Below, piece by piece: positions 53,740 to 61,181 of a DNA stretch of 64,000 nucleotides; the stretch's first letter is position 1, and every line of letters begins with the position of its first letter. Made by a program: the position numbers and the translations under genes. Origin of the DNA: Hydrogenivirga caldilitoris. GTDB taxonomy: Bacteria; Aquificota; Aquificia; Aquificales; Aquificaceae. The stretch covers positions 1,488,001 through 1,552,000 of the forward strand of contig NZ_RCCJ01000001.1 of the NCBI RefSeq assembly GCF_003664005.1, given 5' to 3'. The notes beneath the pieces are model-generated. The model made no database searches. It was not told the origin of the DNA and was given only the letters and a program-made list of their open reading frames with translations.

Positions 53740-54182
53740 CGGAGCATCTCCGAAGCCCTCATTATAGCCCTGATTATCCGCGGGTAAGTCCCGCACCTGC
53801 AAAGGTTCCCGTTCATAGCTGAAACTATCTCCTCCCTCGTGGGTCTGGGATTTTTACTCAGGAGTGCGTAAGCCTGAACTATCTGACCGCTCTGACAGTA
53901 TCCACACTGGGGAACTCCCACCTCCTTCCAGGCTATCTTGACCGGATGATTTCTGGGTATGCCCTCAACGGTGGTTATCTCCTTCCCCTCAGCGTTCTTA
54001 ACTGGAAAACTGCAGGAACGGACGGGCTCCCCATCTACGAGAACGGTACAGCTACCGCAGATAGCCTTAAGACAACCAAACTTGGTTCCGGTGAGTCTCA
54101 GATGCTCCCTTATCACCCAGAGGAGGGGTGTTTCGGGAGACACGTTCGCCTTATAAACCTTTCCGTTTACCCTTAACTCCAT
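53736..54182 (-). CDS. [2Fe-2S] small subunit of the IorA-type hydroxylase
   Basis: The 148-residue protein has a plant-type ferredoxin cluster (CLKAICGSCTVLV...C) and a second helical cluster domain (CGYCQSGQ...NLCRCGTYPRI), the standard pair of molybdenum hydroxylase small subunits. It lacks its own signal and is presumably exported with the Tat-tagged large subunit. GGGGGAGAG precedes the ATG. First gene of the pair. Confidence 0.92.
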   Translation of the reverse strand: MELRVNGKVYKANVSPETPLLWVIREHLRLTGTKFGCLKAICGSCTVLVDGEPVRSCSFPVKNAEGKEITTVEGIPRNHPVKIAWKEVGVPQCGYCQSGQIVQAYALLSKNPRPTREEIVSAMNGNLCRCGTYPRIIRAIMRASEMLR

Positions 54183-54223
54183 CTCTCCCCCGTTACCAAA
54201 GTATAGTTAAAATTTAGGTAATC

Positions 54224-54550
54224 ATGATGTACATGATTTATGCCATACTGCTTTCAGCTCTCCTGCTTTCCTGTGCAAAGAAGAGAGACTTTGAGAGGGT
54301 TGATTACGGAGAGTACGAGAGGTGCATGGACGCCATAGCCATATACGACAGGTGTGCCAACCCAGGAACGAGCTGTGAACTTCATGCGAAGAAGGTCTCA
54401 GTTATACTGGAGGAATCAAAACTCACCCCCGACCAGAGAGCCTTTGTAGTTAGAACCTGTTACAGGGTATGTTCTAACAGAAAAGCTTACTACGAGAAGG
54501 TGAAGCCAAAACTTATGGAAGACTGCTCTAAACTTCTTAATCCAAGGTAA
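54224..54550 (+). CDS. Small lipoprotein with cysteine pairs, unknown
   Basis: The 108-residue protein has a lipobox (LLLSC near residue 17) and about six cysteines in the mature part (ERCMD, DRCAN, TSCEL, RTCYRVCS, EDCS), with a helical profile. The pattern resembles the small exported protein at 11823-12098 (paired cysteines, terminal EC/DC). TAAAAT lies 10 nt before the ATG. The last 14 nt overlap mtnC. Function unknown. Confidence 0.6.
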   Translation: MMYMIYAILLSALLLSCAKKRDFERVDYGEYERCMDAIAIYDRCANPGTSCELHAKKVSVILEESKLTPDQRAFVVRTCYRVCSNRKAYYEKVKPKLMEDCSKLLNPR

Positions 54551-55205
54551 CTTCATAAAAGCTCCTCACCTGGGGGTAGGGGAAGTCTTTTATCGGCTCG
54601 TTTTCCCCTTCCCTTGCAAATCTCACGACCTTCATACCGGCTTTGGCGGCAGCCTCTATCTCTTCGGGATTGTCTGATAGAAAGAGAATCTCTTCCGGCT
54701 TCAGTCCGAGCTCCTTCGCTATCCTTTTGTAAGACTCCGGGTCCTTCTTGTTCCCTATCCTTGTGTCAAAGTATCCGCAAAATAGGTAATTAAGGTCTCC
54801 GTGTTCGGTATGACCGAAGAGGAGCTCCTGAGCCTTCACAGAGCCTGAAGAGTAAACGTATACAGGAATTCCCCTCTCGTGCCACTCCTTGAGCTTCTCG
54901 TAAGCGTCCTCGTATATGTGTCCCTTTAGCTCACCGCTCCTGTATCCCTCCTCCCATATGAGTCCCTGAAGCTCTTTTAGGGGTGCTACCTTCCTGTCCT
55001 CCTCTATCCATCTCAGGAGGGTCTCTATCGGGTTTCCCGGCTCTATCTCCTGAACTTCCCTGAGAATTCTCTGAACCTCCGGGTCATCGGGGTGTTTCCG
55101 GACAAAGTCCCTGAGCTTCTTCTTTGAGTAAGGGAAGAGAACTTCCTTTACGAAGGAGAGGGAGGAGGTTGTTCCCTCTATGTCGGTGAGAATAGCCTTA
55201 ATCAA
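54537..55205 (-). CDS. mtnC: Enolase-phosphatase E1 (methionine salvage)
   Basis: The 222-residue HAD enzyme carries ILTDIEGTTSSLSFVKEVLFPYS, YVYSSGSVKAQELLFGHTEHGDL and the acidic FLSDNPEEIEAAAKAG. It converts 2,3-diketo-5-methylthiopentyl phosphate to the acireductone. The start is TTG at 55205 overlapping the mtnD end by 8 nt, backed by GAGGGG. With mtnD it forms the last steps of the salvage pathway. Confidence 0.94.
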   Translation of the reverse strand: MIKAILTDIEGTTSSLSFVKEVLFPYSKKKLRDFVRKHPDDPEVQRILREVQEIEPGNPIETLLRWIEEDRKVAPLKELQGLIWEEGYRSGELKGHIYEDAYEKLKEWHERGIPVYVYSSGSVKAQELLFGHTEHGDLNYLFCGYFDTRIGNKKDPESYKRIAKELGLKPEEILFLSDNPEEIEAAAKAGMKVVRFAREGENEPIKDFPYPQVRSFYEVTLD

Positions 55206-55752
55206 GGGATACTATCCCCTCGTACTTGGGAAACTTCTTGGCTATGTCCGAGCCGGTGTAGTTGGCTACCCAGCCCTCGGGAGTGGTGAAGAGCCTTATG
55301 CACTTGAAGTTGGGGCTCTCTCCCATGTCAAACCAGTGGGGTGTGTTGGGAGGTACGCTTATAAGGTCTCCGCCCTCGCAGTGAACAACGTAAACCTTAT
55401 CGTTCGGGTGAAGGTAAAAGACGCCGTCTCCGTAAACGAAGTACCTCACCTCAAAGTCCGAGTGGGTATGCTCATCAAGGAACTTGTTTCTTAGCTCTTC
55501 CTTCTTGGGGTTATCGGGTGTGAGAGCTACCACGTCGCAGGATTGGAAACCGAACCTTATCATGAGCCTGTTTATCTGGTCTCTGAAGGCGTCCAGGACC
55601 TCTTCCTCCCCCGCATCCTCGTTCAGGGGAGCGCTCGGTTCCCACCTCTCAAAGAGAACGTTTATATCGGAAAGCCTCTCGGCTATCTCCTGCGGGTCCT
55701 CTACCTTCTCAAGAAGCCTTCCTTCCTCATCAAATATCAGAAGCGCGCTCAT
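55198..55752 (-). CDS. mtnD: Acireductone dioxygenase
   Basis: The 184-residue cupin has the metal-binding EHTHSDFEVRYFVYG and the late PPNTPHWFD. The enzyme makes the 2-keto precursor of methionine (Fe form) or an off-pathway product (Ni form); the metal cannot be told by sequence. An exact TATAAT ends 8 nt before the ATG. It is divergent from hemB by 20 bp and overlaps mtnC. Confidence 0.94.
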   Translation of the reverse strand: MSALLIFDEEGRLLEKVEDPQEIAERLSDINVLFERWEPSAPLNEDAGEEEVLDAFRDQINRLMIRFGFQSCDVVALTPDNPKKEELRNKFLDEHTHSDFEVRYFVYGDGVFYLHPNDKVYVVHCEGGDLISVPPNTPHWFDMGESPNFKCIRLFTTPEGWVANYTGSDIAKKFPKYEGIVSLD

Positions 55753-55760
55753 AAAGTTTT

Positions 55761-55768
55761 ATTATAAA
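55761..55768. promoter_or_regulatory. Overlapping divergent -10 elements of mtnD and hemB
   Basis: TATAAT on the minus strand (55766-55761) and TATAAA on the plus strand (55763-55768) overlap within a 20-bp gap, 8 nt before the mtnD ATG and 4 nt before the hemB ATG. Confidence 0.4.
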
Positions 55769-55772
55769 TACT

Positions 55773-56771
55773 ATGGTGAGAGTTGTGTCCGAATTTCCAA
55801 AACACAGACCGAGGAGACTGAGGAGAAACGAGAACATCAGAAGTCTCGTGCGTGAGAACCACCTGACCCTTGACGACCTCATATACCCGATATTCATTCG
55901 CTACGGAGAAAACATGGTTGAAGAAGTTCCCTCCATGCCCGGAGTTTACAGGTATTCAGTTGATAGAGTGGCGGACGCGGTAAAGGAGGCGAGGGACCTG
56001 GGAATAAAGGCGGTTATACTCTTCGGCATACCCGAGCACAAGGACGAGGTGGGTTCGGACACATGGAGCGATGAGGGGATAATCCAGAGAACCCTTCGGG
56101 TTTTAAAGAAGGAAGTTCCCGAGATGTACCTTATAACCGACGTCTGCTTTTGCGAGTACACCTCCCACGGACACTGCGGAGTCCTGCACGATCACGAGGT
56201 GGACAACGATGCTACCTTAGAGAACCTTAAGAAGCAGGTCGTGTCCCATGCCGAGAACGGGGCGGACATGGTTGCACCCTCGGGTATGATGGACGGGATG
56301 GTAAGAGCTATAAGGGAAGCCCTTGACAGCGCAGGATACACCCACATACCCATAATGGCTTACTCTGCAAAGTTCGCCTCCGCCTTCTACGGACCCTTCA
56401 GGGACGCTGCAGAGAGCGCTCCTTCCTTCGGAGACAGGAGGAGCTACCAGATGGACCCTGCCAACTCAAGGGAGGCTCTGAAGGAAGTCTTACTGGATGT
56501 TCAGGAGGGAGCGGACATAGTTATGGTAAAGCCAGCCCTCGCTTACCTTGACATAATCTACAAAGTAAAGGAGCATACCCTTCTTCCCGTATGTGCCTAC
56601 AACGTGAGCGGTGAGTACTCAATGGTCAAAGCCGCAGGAAAGCTTGGGTGGATAGATGAAAAGAAGGTTATGGTAGAGACGCTTCTCTCTATGAAGAGGG
56701 CGGGAGCGGATATGATAATCACCTACTTCGCCAAGGAAGTTGCTCAGATGATAAATAAGGGCGAACTGTAA
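55773..56771 (+). CDS. hemB: Delta-aminolevulinic acid dehydratase (porphobilinogen synthase)
   Basis: The 332-residue TIM-barrel enzyme makes porphobilinogen for heme. Zinc-type cysteines are in [17 protein letters not shown]. The Schiff-base lysines are in AYSAKFAS and [11 protein letters not shown]. The N-terminal [18 protein letters not shown] is the usual start. Demand for heme is high here, given at least four c-type cytochromes in the window. The GTG right after ATG could also start the protein. Confidence 0.97.
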   Translation: MVRVVSEFPKHRPRRLRRNENIRSLVRENHLTLDDLIYPIFIRYGENMVEEVPSMPGVYRYSVDRVADAVKEARDLGIKAVILFGIPEHKDEVGSDTWSDEGIIQRTLRVLKKEVPEMYLITDVCFCEYTSHGHCGVLHDHEVDNDATLENLKKQVVSHAENGADMVAPSGMMDGMVRAIREALDSAGYTHIPIMAYSAKFASAFYGPFRDAAESAPSFGDRRSYQMDPANSREALKEVLLDVQEGADIVMVKPALAYLDIIYKVKEHTLLPVCAYNVSGEYSMVKAAGKLGWIDEKKVMVETLLSMKRAGADMIITYFAKEVAQMINKGEL

Positions 56772-56829
56772 ATCAGATTACAGACACATACTACCAGAGG
56801 CACTACCCTTTAATCAGGAGGTGAAAGCT

Positions 56830-57186
56830 ATGAACAAGGTTGCTATAGTAGTGCTTGCTGGTAAGGAAACCCATGAAAGTCTCGGAAGGGTAGCCAACGC
56901 TTTAGAGGCTGTGAAGGAATTTAAAGAAGCTGGTGATGAGGTTGTCCTTATATTTGACGGAGCCGGTACAGAGTGGGTGGGTGAGCTGTCCAAAGAAGAG
57001 CATTTACTAAACCCCCTTTACAAGGCAGTTAAGGACAGGGTTAAAGGAGTGTGTAGCTTTTGTGCGAATGCCTTTGGTGTAAAGGAAGAGATAGAGAGGA
57101 CGGGAGCACCCCTTTTAAGCGAGTACGATGGACACCCAAGCTTTAAACATCTGATATCTGAAGGTTATCAGGTAATAACCTTTTGA
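56830..57186 (+). CDS. DsrE-like family protein
   Basis: This protein of about 118 residues begins MNKVAIVVLAGKETHESLGR and alternates strands and helices with VVLIFDGAGTEWVGEL and VCSFCANAFGV, as in the DsrE/F/H-like fold. Two cysteines (CSFC) lie near residue 80. DsrE proteins often carry sulfur. A role in sulfur transfer is likely for a sulfur oxidiser but not shown. GGAGGTG precedes the ATG at 56830. It overlaps the cytochrome c gene region by spacing only (11 nt). Confidence 0.7.
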   Translation: MNKVAIVVLAGKETHESLGRVANALEAVKEFKEAGDEVVLIFDGAGTEWVGELSKEEHLLNPLYKAVKDRVKGVCSFCANAFGVKEEIERTGAPLLSEYDGHPSFKHLISEGYQVITF

Positions 57187-57197
57187 GGGGGTTAGAT

Positions 57198-57641
57198 ATG
57201 AGGAAGTTAGTTTTTGTAACACTTGTCAGTGGTATCGTGGGTCTTTCCTTCTCCCAGATGGATAGCGTAGAAAGTATGAAAGCCATGGCTATGGAGAACA
57301 TGAAGAGATTTATGAACATGCCATCCGAAAAACGTAAAGAGTATGTGAAGAAAAAGGAAGAGGAAGCCTATGAGAGAGGCAAGAAGCTCTACAACGCTTA
57401 CGGATGTTCCGGATGCCATCCGGGCGGTGGAAACGTGAGCGGTAAGGTTATGGGCATGCCAATCCCCTCCTTAAAGGGTGTGAAGGAGAGGTTTCCCAAA
57501 TTTAAGGCTGGAAATGACCAGGTAATAACACTCAGCGACATGGTAAACAACTGCATAGTTATGTTTGCAAACAAAAAACCCTTACCCCTCGCAAGCAGAG
57601 ATATGAGAGCACTGACCTACTTCGTATCAAAATTGAGGTAA
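57198..57641 (+). CDS. Exported monoheme cytochrome c
   Basis: This 147-residue protein has a signal peptide (1-20), a long charged helix (about 21-65) and one heme site C70-SGCH. It then has TLSDMVNNCIVMFANKKPL...SRDMRALTYFVSKL, the same SoxA/TsdA-like tail as the cytochrome at 5669-6142. GAGGGGGTTAGAT precedes the ATG at 57198. It is placed directly after the DsrE-like gene, which suggests a sulfur-linked electron carrier. Confidence 0.8.
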   Translation: MRKLVFVTLVSGIVGLSFSQMDSVESMKAMAMENMKRFMNMPSEKRKEYVKKKEEEAYERGKKLYNAYGCSGCHPGGGNVSGKVMGMPIPSLKGVKERFPKFKAGNDQVITLSDMVNNCIVMFANKKPLPLASRDMRALTYFVSKLR

Positions 57642-57665
57642 TGGGTAATATAATAGGAGTCTAAC

Positions 57666-58001
57666 ATGAGGTTTTACGGTATACCATCTGAGGACAGGGT
57701 TCTTGAGATAGTTAACGGTATAAATTCTGGGGAATGGGTTTTTGAGGACGTAAAAGGAGGAAATAGAGAGATACTTGACGCCTCCTCAGTAAAAGAGAGG
57801 CTAAAAAAAATTATCGGGGAAGTTAAGAGCTGGAAGGAACAACTCACAACCCTTGCCAAGGGAACCGTTTTTGTATTTGTCCATGAGCCGGAAGACCCCA
57901 AAGCCTTTAAGATATACGATACCTCCTCCCTCGGATGCTCCACGGAGCTAACCCCTCCAAGGTGGAGGGTATATATAAAGGAGCTTGAGGGAAAAGTATG
58001 A
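57666..58001 (+). CDS. Cytosolic protein of unknown function
   Basis: The 111-residue protein lacks signal and membrane segments and has mixed alpha/beta character, with a single cysteine in SSLGCSTELTPPRWRVYI. TATAAT (57649-57654) and AGGAG lie just upstream of the ATG, so it has either a short leader or Shine-Dalgarno initiation. It is followed with no gap by the small membrane gene. A shadow frame on the opposite strand is not supported. No family recognised. Confidence 0.55.
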   Translation: MRFYGIPSEDRVLEIVNGINSGEWVFEDVKGGNREILDASSVKERLKKIIGEVKSWKEQLTTLAKGTVFVFVHEPEDPKAFKIYDTSSLGCSTELTPPRWRVYIKELEGKV

Positions 58002-58293
58002 ATGGACAAAGTATTTTACGAAATAGGTAAGCACTTCCTTTCCGTAGGTCTTGCGGTTATAGTCTTCATACCCCCTAAAAACGGCGGCGGTTGGGTTTTG
58101 CATATGGTTGTTTCTTATACTCGGGCTATTCTTATATTCATGGGAGGAAGAAAAGATGGAAGTTAAGATAGATTTCAACACATTCGCCCTTGCGCTTGGT
58201 ATAACGGCTATTTTCATAACTTTTGCTCTCATCAGTATCAACAGGCTATATCAGGAGCGTAAGGGAGAAAAAAACCCTTTGAACTCGCTATGA
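58002..58293 (+). pseudogene. Small membrane protein of about 96 residues, interrupted by an apparent +1 frameshift
   Basis: The frame starting at 58002 (MDKVFYEIGKHFLSVGLAVIVFIP) reads to a TAA at 58166 but turns non-protein-like after the ATACCCCCTAAAAAC run at 58068-58082. If one base is skipped there, the chain continues LKTAAVGFCIWLFLILGLFLYSWEEEK and runs through MEVKIDFNTFALALG to 58293, giving three membrane helices. Options are an indel, a sequencing error in the C5/A5 runs, or programmed +1 shifting at CCC-CCT-A. It overlaps lplA by 4 nt. Confidence 0.5.
58156..58293 (+). CDS. Small single-helix membrane protein, possible independent product
   Basis: ATG at 58156 has GGAGG 8 nt upstream. 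The 45-residue product MEVKIDFNTFALALGITA... has one membrane helix (about 9-27) and a charged tail. It may be a separate gene translated in the lplA operon, or the C-terminal third of the frameshifted protein at 58002-58293. Its last 4 nt overlap the lplA start (ATGA). Confidence 0.45.
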   Translation: MEVKIDFNTFALALGITAIFITFALISINRLYQERKGEKNPLNSL

Positions 58294-59339
58294 AGATATA
58301 CAGAGCAGGCAGGCAGCCCAACCTCCGTTCCATAACCCTATTCCACGCGATGGCAAGGCTGGGCTATGAGGGTCTCATAATAACCTCTCCTGCAGAAACT
58401 TACGTGAGCGTAGGGTACTTTGACAAAACCCAGGACATAGTTGACCTGAAAAAATGCAGAGATATAGGAATACCGATTATAAGAAGGGAGGTCGGTGGAG
58501 GGGCGGTTCTCTTAGATGAAAGTCAGGTCTTCTACCAGTTAATCATCAAAAGACGTTCCGAGAAACTGCCTTTCAAGATAGAGGAGGCTTACAGGAAATT
58601 CTCCGTCCCGGTAATAGAGACTTACAGACGGCTTGGTGTAGAAACAGAGTACAGACCCATAAACGATATAGTGGTCAAGGAGAGCAAAAAGAAGATAAGC
58701 GGTCAGGGGGCTGCGGATATCGGAGACGCTTTCGTCTTCGTGGGCGGGATATTACTCAGGTTCAACACGAGGCTGATGTCCCAACTCTTCCGGGTTCCAG
58801 AGGAGAAGTTCAGAGACAAGCTCCACAAGAGCCTTGAGGAGAACATAAGCTGGGTGGAGAGAGAGACAGGAAGACTTCCTAGCTACGAGGAGGTGGAGGA
58901 GATACTTATAGAGGAGTTCTCTAAGTTCCTTGACTTTGAGGAAGAGTCCGAAATACCGCCGGAGGCGGTCTCTTTAGCCGATAAACTTAAAGAAGAATTT
59001 ACCTCCGAGGAGGTCTTACTTGAAGAAACAGGAAGGAAGCACAGAGCTATAAAGATAAGGGAAGGGGTCTTCGTGAGGAACTCCGTTCACAAGGCAAGAG
59101 GAGGACTCCTAAAAGCGGAGATTCAAATATGGGAGGGCGTGATTGAGAAGGTGAGGATATACGGAGACTTTACCCTCTATCCGAAGAGTGCTCTCAGGGA
59201 ACTTGAAGAGAGTCTTGAAGGTGTCCCTTTTGAAGAGGAAGCACTCAAAAAGAAGCTGGAAGACTTCCTAAAAAAGGAGCACGTGGAGTTCCCAGGTGTT
59301 GGTCTTGAAGACCTCATGAGTCTTCTTTATGAGAGCTGA
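58290..59339 (+). CDS. lplA: Lipoate--protein ligase A family protein
   Basis: The 349-residue protein has RREVGGGAVLLDESQVFYQLI and KKISGQGAAD, the lipoate-binding glycine motif and catalytic lysine of LplA/LipB-like ligases. A C-terminal accessory domain (about 235-349) completes the bidomain form able to activate free lipoate. Its targets may be the glycine cleavage H protein or, in sulfur oxidisers with an sHdr system, lipoate-binding proteins; no such gene is in the window. It overlaps the small membrane gene by 4 nt. Confidence 0.85.
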   Translation: MKIYRAGRQPNLRSITLFHAMARLGYEGLIITSPAETYVSVGYFDKTQDIVDLKKCRDIGIPIIRREVGGGAVLLDESQVFYQLIIKRRSEKLPFKIEEAYRKFSVPVIETYRRLGVETEYRPINDIVVKESKKKISGQGAADIGDAFVFVGGILLRFNTRLMSQLFRVPEEKFRDKLHKSLEENISWVERETGRLPSYEEVEEILIEEFSKFLDFEEESEIPPEAVSLADKLKEEFTSEEVLLEETGRKHRAIKIREGVFVRNSVHKARGGLLKAEIQIWEGVIEKVRIYGDFTLYPKSALRELEESLEGVPFEEEALKKKLEDFLKKEHVEFPGVGLEDLMSLLYES

Positions 59340-59343
59340 GTCA

Positions 59344-59373
59344 TTGAACTAAGACCTTAAGAAATCGGATAAT
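59344..59373 (+). promoter_or_regulatory. Promoter of the DUF1122-like gene
   Basis: TTGAAC (59344-59349), an 18-bp spacer and GATAAT (59368-59373) end 8 nt before the ATG at 59382, with no Shine-Dalgarno between, consistent with a leaderless message. Confidence 0.4.
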
Positions 59374-59381
59374 TCTCTGTC

Positions 59382-60002
59382 ATGCTGGCGTTTCTTGTGG
59401 ATAAACTCAAGAAGGGATTCAAAACCGAGGAGGGACTACTTTTAAGGGCAGATGCAAAAAAGGGGAGATTTGCAGAGGAGATAAACCTTGACATTTATTT
59501 AAGGAAGGGAAACAGAGAGAGTCTCTTGCTTCACGCTAAGCTTTTCTTAGGCAGGGGACATTACAGAGAGTGGATAGAACTGTTCGGCTTAAGAAGGGAG
59601 GTCTATGGAAAACCCTTTTTCGGTTCTAAACTGGAAAGTCTAATCCTTGACCTCTTCGCACCTCATACAGGACGACTCTTCGTTGAATACTTTGAAGACT
59701 TAGAAACAGCAAGGGAGTTAAAGTTGGGGGTTCCACCACCCCTTTCCAGGCTCGGTTTTGAGCTCGCCAAGAGAGGATTCACCTATGTCAGAGACTGGTA
59801 CATACCTGAAGGATTGATGGAAGGGGGGCACAAACTTCAGGGGGAGAAAACGAGCGACCTGGAGGTTCAGAGAAGAAGAATTGAAAGGTTGAGGAGAGAG
59901 CTTGAGGAATTTCTCAAGAGCAGCGGGAATGAAGAGGTTAAGGCTATAGCCATTGAACGGTTTAAAATATTTGAGAGTTTATGGGCACAGAAATCCTTAT
60001 AA
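59382..60002 (+). CDS. DUF1122-like protein
   Basis: The 206-residue protein has HTGRLFVEYFEDLETARELKLGVPPPLSRLGFELAKRGFTYVRDWYIPEGLMEGG near its middle, matching my memory of the DUF1122 group found in thermophilic archaea and Aquificales. A C-terminal basic coiled helix (RRRIERLRRELEEFL) follows. The function is unknown; an acetyltransferase-like fold has been suggested for the group. The last 22 nt overlap the exchanger gene. Confidence 0.65.
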   Translation: MLAFLVDKLKKGFKTEEGLLLRADAKKGRFAEEINLDIYLRKGNRESLLLHAKLFLGRGHYREWIELFGLRREVYGKPFFGSKLESLILDLFAPHTGRLFVEYFEDLETARELKLGVPPPLSRLGFELAKRGFTYVRDWYIPEGLMEGGHKLQGEKTSDLEVQRRRIERLRRELEEFLKSSGNEEVKAIAIERFKIFESLWAQKSL

Positions 60003-60955
60003 GCGTAATCAAACTGGTTTTTGGTCTGGCTATCCTGGTGAAAGGTGCTGACCTTCTTATCACCGGAGCTTCAGGATTAGCGAGGAGAGCTGGAATACCT
60101 GAGTTCGTCATAGGTCTTACCCTAGTCGCCTTCGGAACTTCCCTACCGGAGCTTACGGTGAACGTACAGGCAAGCCTTCAGAAGGCTTCGGAGATAACCC
60201 TGGGAAACGTAATAGGCTCAAACATAGCCAATATCCTCTTGATACTCGGCATAGCAGGTATCATAAGACCTTTATCAATACACAAGACCTTTGTAAAGAA
60301 GGAGATACCTCTGAACTTCCTGAGCATTCTGGTTCTTTTTGCTATGGTATCAGATAAGCTCCTTGACGGGAGCTCCCAGTCTTTAGTGTCTCGTTCCGAA
60401 GGGCTTGTCCTTGTGACCACCTTCATGGGTTACCTTTACTTCCTCGCAGCCTTTTTAGAAAGGGACGAAGTTGAAGAGCAAGAAGTGCAAATAGGTTATG
60501 CGAAGGGAACAGCTTTCATAGTTCTTGGACTTGCAGGGCTGATATTCGGTGCCAACTGGACTGTTAGCGGAGGTGTGAACCTTGCCCTTGCCTTGGGAGT
60601 AAGCCAAGCGATAATAGGTCTCTTCCTGATAGCGGTAGGCACATCGCTCCCCGAGCTTCTAACCTCAGCTGTGGCAGCCTATAGAGGGAATTCGGATATA
60701 GCTATAGGGAATGTAGCCGGTTCAAACATATTTAACGTTTCCCTCGTTCTTGGTGCAAGCGCCCTCGTAAATCCCATACCAGTGCCCGAAAGAGTTTTCA
60801 AAGACCTGGTCGTGCTCTTCATAGCCACTTTCCTGTTGCTGGTGTCCAATTATACTGGTAGGCGGTACACGATATCCAGGTGGGAAGGAGGTCTATTTTT
60901 ATTAATTTATACGGTATACGCTCTATACTCTTGGTATGTGGAGATCACCCAATGA
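59981..60955 (+). CDS. Sodium/calcium exchanger family protein (CaCA, YrbG-like)
   Basis: The 324-residue membrane protein has ten helices in two inverted halves. Each half carries an alpha repeat: GTSLPELTVNVQASLQ...GNVIGSNIANILL in the first and GTSLPELLTSAVAAY...GNVAGSNIFNVSLVLG in the second. The acidic residue of PEL and the following GNxxGSN bind the cation. The exchanged ions are probably Ca2+ for Na+ or H+. It overlaps both neighbours. Confidence 0.93.
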   Translation: MGTEILISVIKLVFGLAILVKGADLLITGASGLARRAGIPEFVIGLTLVAFGTSLPELTVNVQASLQKASEITLGNVIGSNIANILLILGIAGIIRPLSIHKTFVKKEIPLNFLSILVLFAMVSDKLLDGSSQSLVSRSEGLVLVTTFMGYLYFLAAFLERDEVEEQEVQIGYAKGTAFIVLGLAGLIFGANWTVSGGVNLALALGVSQAIIGLFLIAVGTSLPELLTSAVAAYRGNSDIAIGNVAGSNIFNVSLVLGASALVNPIPVPERVFKDLVVLFIATFLLLVSNYTGRRYTISRWEGGLFLLIYTVYALYSWYVEITQ

Positions 60956-61164
60956 GAGGTAAGGATATAGCAGCCCTTACGGTGGGTCTGAACCTCGTGG
61001 GGGGAATAATAGCAGGTCTTTTGGTGGGCTACTTCGTGGATTGGGGAGCCGAGAACTGGTTCGGTGTGAAGACCTCTCCCTGGGGATTACTGATTTTCTT
61101 CTTCATAGGTATAATCTCCGGCTTCAGGAACGCTTACAGGGACATGAAGAGGCTTGAAGATTAG
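60952..61164 (+). CDS. AtpZ-like ATP synthase accessory membrane protein
   Basis: The 70-residue protein has two membrane helices and the sequence GLNLVGGIIAGLLVGYFVDW, then SPWGLLIFFFIGIISGFRNAYRDM. This is the pattern of the AtpZ/ATPase gene1 family, which sits with F-type ATPase genes and may act in Mg2+ or Ca2+ supply. Here no ATPase genes are adjacent; it is translated with a Ca2+/cation exchanger (ATGA overlap), which is suggestive. GGAGATCACCC precedes the ATG at 60952. Confidence 0.75.
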   Translation: MRGKDIAALTVGLNLVGGIIAGLLVGYFVDWGAENWFGVKTSPWGLLIFFFIGIISGFRNAYRDMKRLED

Positions 61165-61166
61165 TC

Positions 61167-61172
61167 TATAAT
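61167..61172 (+). promoter_or_regulatory. -10 element (TATAAT) of the DUF481 gene
   Basis: An exact TATAAT 9 nt before the ATG at 61182 lies directly behind the AtpZ-like stop codon. Confidence 0.45.
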
Positions 61173-61181
61173 ACCAAGCCC

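Noticed and set aside
57674-58009. Reading frame of 111 codons on the minus strand opposite the 57666-58001 gene
   Set aside because: It is an almost exact mirror of the plus-strand gene, lacks a ribosome site and breaks the operon direction; the plus-strand frame has TATAAT and AGGAG in front.
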